Below are positions 57,863 through 64,000 of a stretch of 64,000 nt of DNA, one piece after another; the first letter of the stretch is position 1; every line of letters begins with the position of its first letter. The position numbers and the translations under genes are program-made. The notes under the pieces were generated by a model. The model saw only the letters and a program-made list of their open reading frames with translations, ran no database searches and was not told where the DNA came from. Source of the DNA: UBA2402 sp037139735 (GTDB lineage Bacteria; Planctomycetota; Phycisphaerae; Phycisphaerales; UBA1924); contig JBAXFU010000005.1 of the NCBI GenBank assembly GCA_037139735.1, positions 1 through 64,000 of the forward strand. Reading direction: 5' to 3'.

Positions 57863-58981
57863 TCAACCCGCCGCCTCCTCCTCCTCGTCCCACTCCATGC
57901 GGCCGACGGTGCGGCCCAGGCGGTGGATGCGGGCGGTGAGCTCGACGGGATTCTTGCTGACGTCGATCATCTCCTCGGCCGCGATCTTGCCCTGGGAATA
58001 GAGCGACCAGAGGTGGTCGTCGAGGAGCTGCATGCCGAACTTCTTGCCCGTCTGGATGGCCGAGTCGATGCGGAAGGTCTTGGCCTCGCGGATCAGGTTG
58101 GCCACGGCGGGCGTGATGACGAGGAACTCGTACGCCGCCACCATGCCCTGCGTGTCGACGCGGGTGAGCAGCGCCTGGCTGAGGATGCACAGGAGCGCGG
58201 TCGAGAGCTGCACGCGGATCTGGTTCTGCTGGGTCACCGGGAAGGCGTCGACCACGCGGTCGATGGTCTTGGCCGCGCCGGTGGTGTGGAGGGTGCCGAA
58301 GACCAAGTGGCCCGTCTCGGCCGCCCGCACCGCCGCCTCGATGGTCTCGAGGTCGCGCATTTCGCCCACGAGGATCACGTCGGGGTCCTGACGCAGGGCT
58401 CGCCTCAACGCCTCGGAGAAGCTCGGCGAGTCGTTGCCGATCTCTCGCTGGTTGCAGATCGACTTCTTGTGCGGGTGGTAATACTCGATGGGGTCTTCCA
58501 TCGTGATGATGTGGCGGTCCATCGTCTCGTTGATGTAGTTGATCATGCACGCCAGCGTGGTCGTCTTGCCCGACCCCGTCGGCCCCGTCACCAGGAACAT
58601 GCCCCTGGGACGCCTGATCAGCTCCTGGCAGACCTTGGGCAGGCCGATCTGGTCGAAGGTCAGCAGCTTGTTGGGGATCTGCCGCAGCACGATCGCCAGG
58701 TCGCCTCGCTGCCTGAAGACCGACACGCGAAAGCGAGCCGCGTCGCCGTAGGCGAAGCCGAAGTCGGTCGTGCCCTCCTCCTGCAGTTCCTGCTGGTTGC
58801 GCTCGGGCGTGATGGCCTTCATCAGCGACACCATGTCGTCGGAATCGAGCACCTTGGTCTGGAGGTTGCGAAGCCCGCCGTGGTGGCGGATCGTCGGCTG
58901 GCGGCCGACCGTCAGGTGGAGGTCCGAGGCGCCGAGCTTGACGACGGTGTCGAGCAGGCGATCGATCTGCATCGTGGACAT
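57863..58981 (-). CDS. pilT: Twitching/retraction ATPase PilT-like
   Basis: This 372-residue ATPase has the PilT layout: an N-terminal PAS-like fold (SDLHLTVGRQPTIRHHGGL), Walker A GPTGSGKTTT, Walker B VILVGEMRDLETIEAAVRAA and the C-terminal AIRAGK-like region (PAVANLIREAKTFRIDSAIQ). The four-Cys zinc site of PilB is absent, as expected for PilT. It would drive fibre disassembly or retraction, implying dynamic pili. It lies between the two PilB-type genes. Confidence 0.93.
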   Translation of the reverse strand: MSTMQIDRLLDTVVKLGASDLHLTVGRQPTIRHHGGLRNLQTKVLDSDDMVSLMKAITPERNQQELQEEGTTDFGFAYGDAARFRVSVFRQRGDLAIVLRQIPNKLLTFDQIGLPKVCQELIRRPRGMFLVTGPTGSGKTTTLACMINYINETMDRHIITMEDPIEYYHPHKKSICNQREIGNDSPSFSEALRRALRQDPDVILVGEMRDLETIEAAVRAAETGHLVFGTLHTTGAAKTIDRVVDAFPVTQQNQIRVQLSTALLCILSQALLTRVDTQGMVAAYEFLVITPAVANLIREAKTFRIDSAIQTGKKFGMQLLDDHLWSLYSQGKIAAEEMIDVSKNPVELTARIHRLGRTVGRMEWDEEEEAAG

Positions 58982-59069
58982 GGTGAACTCTCGCTCAATC
59001 GCCGCCGTGGCGGCATGGTGTTGAAGTCGTTCTCGCCGGGACGCCGCCGCCCCGGCCTGACGGGCCGTC

Positions 59070-60809
<1,740 letters not shown>

Positions 60810-61020
60810 GAATGATCCGGAATGACCCGTGTGCCGCTTCGTCCGAGGAACAACCTGCCCCCCCGCGACGCCCGATGGACGCACGCAGGGGGAAGGCAAT
60901 GCTAACAGGCCCCCCGCCCGCCGTCCGCACGCCCCCTCACAATCTTCGCGCCGCCGCAACCCTTCGCCCTCCACGCCGCCCGACGCATCAATAATCTCCC
61001 CCTCGCTCCCTGTCGCGCCC

Positions 61021-61686
61021 GTGGCCCCTCCTCCCTCCATTCTCATCACCGCCGGGCCCACGCACGAACCCATCGACGCCGTGCGATTCCTCGGCAACCG
61101 ATCGTCCGGTCGCCTGGGGGTCGCCCTCGCCGCCGCCGCCGCCGCCCGCGGCTGGCCCACCACCCTCCTGCTCGGACCCGTCGCCTCGCCACCGACGCCC
61201 GATTCGCCCTTCCGGGTGGAGCGGTTCCGAACCTGCGACGACCTTCAAGCCCTGCTCGCCCGCCTCGCGCCCGACGCCGACGTCCTCGTCATGGCCGCCG
61301 CCGTCGCGGATTATCGTCCCAAGGTCGATACCGACGCGGCCGCCTCCAAGTTCCGACGCACCGACCAACCCCTCACCCTCCAACTCGAACCGACCCCCGA
61401 CCTCCTCGAAGGCGTCGCCTCGCGTCGCCGCCCCGGCCAGTACCTCGTCGGCTTCGCCTTGGAACCCCGCGCCGACATCGACCCCTCCAGCCGCGCCAAG
61501 CTCGAACGCAAGAAGGTCGACCTCGTCGTCGGCAATCCCCTCGAGACCATGGACGCCCCCACCATCGAACCCTCCCTCTTCTTCAAGGGCGGCCGCGTCA
61601 TCGCCCCGGGCGCCTCCATGACCAAGGCCGACTTCGCCCCTTGGCTCCTCGACCACATCGCTTCCCAACTCCCCACGCGCCCATGA
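61021..61686 (+). CDS. coaB: Phosphopantothenate-cysteine ligase (CoaB), stand-alone
   Basis: This 221-residue protein is the CoaB half of the usual CoaBC fusion. It joins phosphopantothenate to cysteine in coenzyme A synthesis. It shows ILITAGPTHEPIDAVRFLGN, SSGRLGVALAAAAAARG, DVLVMAAAVADYRPK and the Lys loop KLERKKVDLVVGNPL. The flavoprotein decarboxylase part (CoaC) is missing. The GTG at 61021 is preferred because it lies 7 codons before the conserved strand. The gene's stop overlaps the next start as ATGA. Confidence 0.93.
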   Translation: MAPPPSILITAGPTHEPIDAVRFLGNRSSGRLGVALAAAAAARGWPTTLLLGPVASPPTPDSPFRVERFRTCDDLQALLARLAPDADVLVMAAAVADYRPKVDTDAAASKFRRTDQPLTLQLEPTPDLLEGVASRRRPGQYLVGFALEPRADIDPSSRAKLERKKVDLVVGNPLETMDAPTIEPSLFFKGGRVIAPGASMTKADFAPWLLDHIASQLPTRP

Positions 61687-63575
61687 ACCAACGCCCCCGC
61701 AAGCCCCTTCGCTCTCCCGCCGGCAAGCCCGCACCCCGAAGCCGCGCCGCCACCCCGCGCAACGCCGGCCCTCGCCGCCCCGCGTCACCCGCCTCCGACG
61801 GACCCGCCAACTTCCTCCCCGGCGGCATCCGCGTCGTCCACGAGGACGCCGACGTCATCGTCGTCGACAAACCCGCCGGCATCCTCACCGCCAGCATGCC
61901 CGGCGACGACCTCGACTCGGTCTTCCGAGCCATCAAGGTCTACGCCCGCCACAAGGCCAAGCGTCGCGGCACCCAGATCTGGATCATCCACCGCCTCGAC
62001 AAGGAGGCCTCGGGCCTCCTCGTCTTCGCCAAGAACGCAGCCGCCTTCGAATCCCTCAAGGAGCAGTTCCGCGCCAAGCGCGTCCACCGCCTCTACCACT
62101 GCGTCGTCGATGGCGAGTTCGCCCCCGTCGTCGTCGGCGAGGGCTCCGTCCCGCAACTCCCCGTCGGCACCATCCAAAGCTACCTCGTCGAAGACGATGA
62201 AGGCATCGTCAGTTCCGCCTCCGCCGCCGCCGCGCCCGCCTTCCGCCGCGCCAACGCCTCCAAGGCCCACGCCGCGGAACCAGAGGCCAAGCTCGCCGTC
62301 ACCCACTACCGCGTCGTCTCCTGCGGCGACGGCCGCAGCCTGCTCCACGTCCGCCTCGAAACCGGCCGCAAGAACCAGATCCGCGTCCACATGAAGGAGT
62401 TCGGCCACCCCATCGCGGGCGATCGTCGCTACGGCTCCAAGGAAGATCCCGCCGACCGCGTCTGCCTCCACGCCACCGAACTCGCCTTCACCTCCCCCTC
62501 CAGCGGCAAGACGCTCCGCTTCGTCAGCCCCGCACCCGCCGCCTTCTTCCGCCTCGTCGGTCGCAAGGGCGCCGAAGGCGACACCCACGAGACCGCCGAC
62601 TGGAGCGTGAAGGGCCAGGAATCCCTGGCCAATCGCGCCGCCGTTTCGCTCGCCAACGCTCCCGCCGTCACGCCCACCCTCACCACACCCAACGCCGCGC
62701 CGCCCACCGACGCCACCGGCTCTTCCTGGGACCATGTCGCCGACTGGTACTCCTCGCTCATCGAGGAACGAGGCAGCGACCACCACGAAAAGCTCATCAT
62801 CCCCGGCACCGTCCGCCTCCTCGACCCCAAGCCCAACGAACGCATCATCGACATCGCGTGCGGGCAGGGCAACCTTTGCCGCGCGTTGGCCTCGCTCGGA
62901 GCCGCATGCACCGGCATCGACGCCTCGCCCCGCCTCATCGAAGCGGCCGCCCGCATCCGCGTGCACGGTGCGGCGATGCAGCCGGCCTTCCTCACCGGCG
63001 ACGCCCGCTCGCTCACGGAACTCAAGCTCCCGCTCTTCGATGCCGCCTCGTGCGTCATGGCGCTCATGAACATCGAGCCCCTCTCGCCCGTCTTCGCGGG
63101 CGTGGCCTCGCTGCTCAAGCCCGGCGGCCGCTTCGTGAGCGTCATCCTCCACCCCGCCTTCCGCTCGCCCGGTCAAACGGCGTGGGCGTGGGATGCCGGC
63201 GAAGGGCAGGCCCCGCGCACCGACGGTCCGCCGAAAACCTCGTCGCGTCACGCTCGCACCCCGCGCGAAGCCGCACGCCCCGCGCCCGCCGCGAGGCAGT
63301 TCCGCCGCGTCGACGGCTACCTCTCCAACGGCCGCCGCTCGGTGGTGATGAACCCCGGCGCGGCGGCCAAGGGCAAGGACGCCGTGACCACGTGGACCTT
63401 CCACCGCCCCCTCCAGCAGTACGTGAAACTCCTCGCCGAGGCGGGCTTCATGATCGACGCGCTCGAGGAATGGCCCAGCCTGCGCACGAGCCAGCCCGGC
63501 CCCACCGCCGCGGAAGAGAACCGCGCCCGCCGCGAGATCCCCATGTTCCTCGCCATCCGCGCCGTGCGCCGCTGA
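61683..63575 (+). CDS. RluA-family pseudouridine synthase fused to class I SAM methyltransferase
   Basis: This 630-residue protein joins two RNA-modification-type domains. Residues about 1-40 are basic and disordered. Residues about 45-300 are an RluA-type pseudouridine synthase: VVHEDADVIVVDKPAGILT, catalytic IIHRLDKEASGLLVF (Asp106) and ETGRKNQIRVHMKEFGHPI. A linker leads to a methyltransferase at about residues 350-630, with SAM motif IIDIACGQGNLCRAL, acidic CTGIDASPRLIEAAARI and KPGGRFVSVILHPAF. Synthesis of pseudouridine and a methylation might be applied to one RNA. Separate genes are the norm. It starts by ATGA overlap with coaB. Confidence 0.9.
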   Translation: MNQRPRKPLRSPAGKPAPRSRAATPRNAGPRRPASPASDGPANFLPGGIRVVHEDADVIVVDKPAGILTASMPGDDLDSVFRAIKVYARHKAKRRGTQIWIIHRLDKEASGLLVFAKNAAAFESLKEQFRAKRVHRLYHCVVDGEFAPVVVGEGSVPQLPVGTIQSYLVEDDEGIVSSASAAAAPAFRRANASKAHAAEPEAKLAVTHYRVVSCGDGRSLLHVRLETGRKNQIRVHMKEFGHPIAGDRRYGSKEDPADRVCLHATELAFTSPSSGKTLRFVSPAPAAFFRLVGRKGAEGDTHETADWSVKGQESLANRAAVSLANAPAVTPTLTTPNAAPPTDATGSSWDHVADWYSSLIEERGSDHHEKLIIPGTVRLLDPKPNERIIDIACGQGNLCRALASLGAACTGIDASPRLIEAAARIRVHGAAMQPAFLTGDARSLTELKLPLFDAASCVMALMNIEPLSPVFAGVASLLKPGGRFVSVILHPAFRSPGQTAWAWDAGEGQAPRTDGPPKTSSRHARTPREAARPAPAARQFRRVDGYLSNGRRSVVMNPGAAAKGKDAVTTWTFHRPLQQYVKLLAEAGFMIDALEEWPSLRTSQPGPTAAEENRARREIPMFLAIRAVRR

Positions 63576-63601
63576 CCCCGCCTCTCCACTACCATCTCAC
63601 C

Positions 63602-64000
63602 ATGGCACGCACCGGCGAACTGGCCTTCACCGAACCCGACGACGCACAGCCCGCCCCGGCACGCCCCCCGACGCTGGACGCAGCCCCCGCGACGCCGACG
63701 CCGCCCGCTCCACAACCCCGCGGCTGGGACTACGCCCCCGCGCCCGAGTCGGTGAAGGCCCCCATCGCGGCCAGCTACGACCTCTTCATCAACGGCCAGT
63801 GGAAGCCCCCCACCCGCGAGAAGGGCGTCGACCCTCACTTCGCCACCGTCAACCCCGCCACCGAGCAGGAACTCTCCCGCGTCGCCCACGCCACGGCCAA
63901 GGACGTCGACGCCGCCGTGAAGGCCGCGCGAGCCGCCCTCAAGGGCTGGTCCGCCCTCCCAGCCGCTGAACGCGCCAAGTACATCTTCCGCATCGCCCGA
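63602..64000 (+). CDS. Aldehyde dehydrogenase, N-terminal part (cut by window end)
   Basis: The first 133 codons are present and the frame runs off the window. After a Pro/Ala-rich extension of about 55 residues comes the aldehyde dehydrogenase start: YDLFINGQWKPP, then VNPATEQELSRVAHATAKDV and ALPAAERAKYIFRIAR. It would oxidise an aldehyde to a carboxylate with NAD(P)+. The catalytic Cys and Glu lie beyond the window, so substrate class and activity cannot be judged. It starts 26 nt after the fusion gene. Confidence 0.9.
   Translation, partial: MARTGELAFTEPDDAQPAPARPPTLDAAPATPTPPAPQPRGWDYAPAPESVKAPIAASYDLFINGQWKPPTREKGVDPHFATVNPATEQELSRVAHATAKDVDAAVKAARAALKGWSALPAAERAKYIFRIAR

Overview
The window is about 64 kb of high-GC, gene-dense bacterial DNA. 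Several features point to a planctomycete of the Phycisphaerae type: a surface protein with two dockerin-like calcium loops ending in Gly-Cys, a PEP-CTERM-like exported protein, large multi-subunit prepilin sets, ECF sigma factors coupled to membrane partners, and several big exported proteins without recognisable families. This assignment is inference from gene content. I see no rRNA, CRISPR array, insertion sequence or prophage.

Layout. 1-5.8 kb: end of a surface protein, a CMP-sugar synthetase/HAD phosphatase fusion, tRNA-Met, a LacI-family regulator divergent from a glucoamylase-like lipoprotein, and a PEP-CTERM-like protein whose promoter carries a LacI-type operator. 6-16.5 kb: a pyruvate/branched-chain 2-oxoacid dehydrogenase operon (E1 alpha, E1 beta, E2), an rRNA methyltransferase, a PhoU-like protein, exonuclease VII (xseA, xseB), prepilin peptidase and an OmpA-type lipoprotein. 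16.6-21.4 kb: two ECF sigma modules transcribed away from each other. 21.4-30.7 kb: a stand-alone tRNA-binding protein, then a five-gene operon in which every junction is a 4-nt stop/start overlap. It encodes a VWA protein, three large exported or membrane proteins and a protein with a DnaJ-like Cys4 motif. This operon is the best candidate for an undescribed system.

30.7-34.7 kb: UMP kinase, ATP-dependent PEP carboxykinase and a beta-lactamase-fold serine hydrolase. 34.8-41.8 kb: seven co-directional genes. They encode a two-component system, an outer-membrane-barrel-like protein, a DUF347 repeat membrane protein, two PepSY-like proteins and a YVTN beta-propeller. A shared 16-bp motif lies upstream of both PepSY-like genes. 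42.1-60.8 kb: tRNA-Pro, then a long minus-strand type IV pilus/type II secretion-like locus: two PilB/GspE ATPases, PilT, PilC/GspF, four pseudopilin-like proteins and a 2115-residue protein with a GspK/PilX-like N terminus. The prepilin peptidase at 14 kb could process these, but no secretin or PilM/N/O genes are present here. 61-64 kb: stand-alone CoaB, an RluA pseudouridine synthase fused to a methyltransferase, and the start of an aldehyde dehydrogenase.

Start codons were chosen from domain alignment, Shine-Dalgarno-like sequence and overlap with the preceding gene. Where two starts are plausible the entry says so. Family assignments come from motifs read by eye, with no database search.
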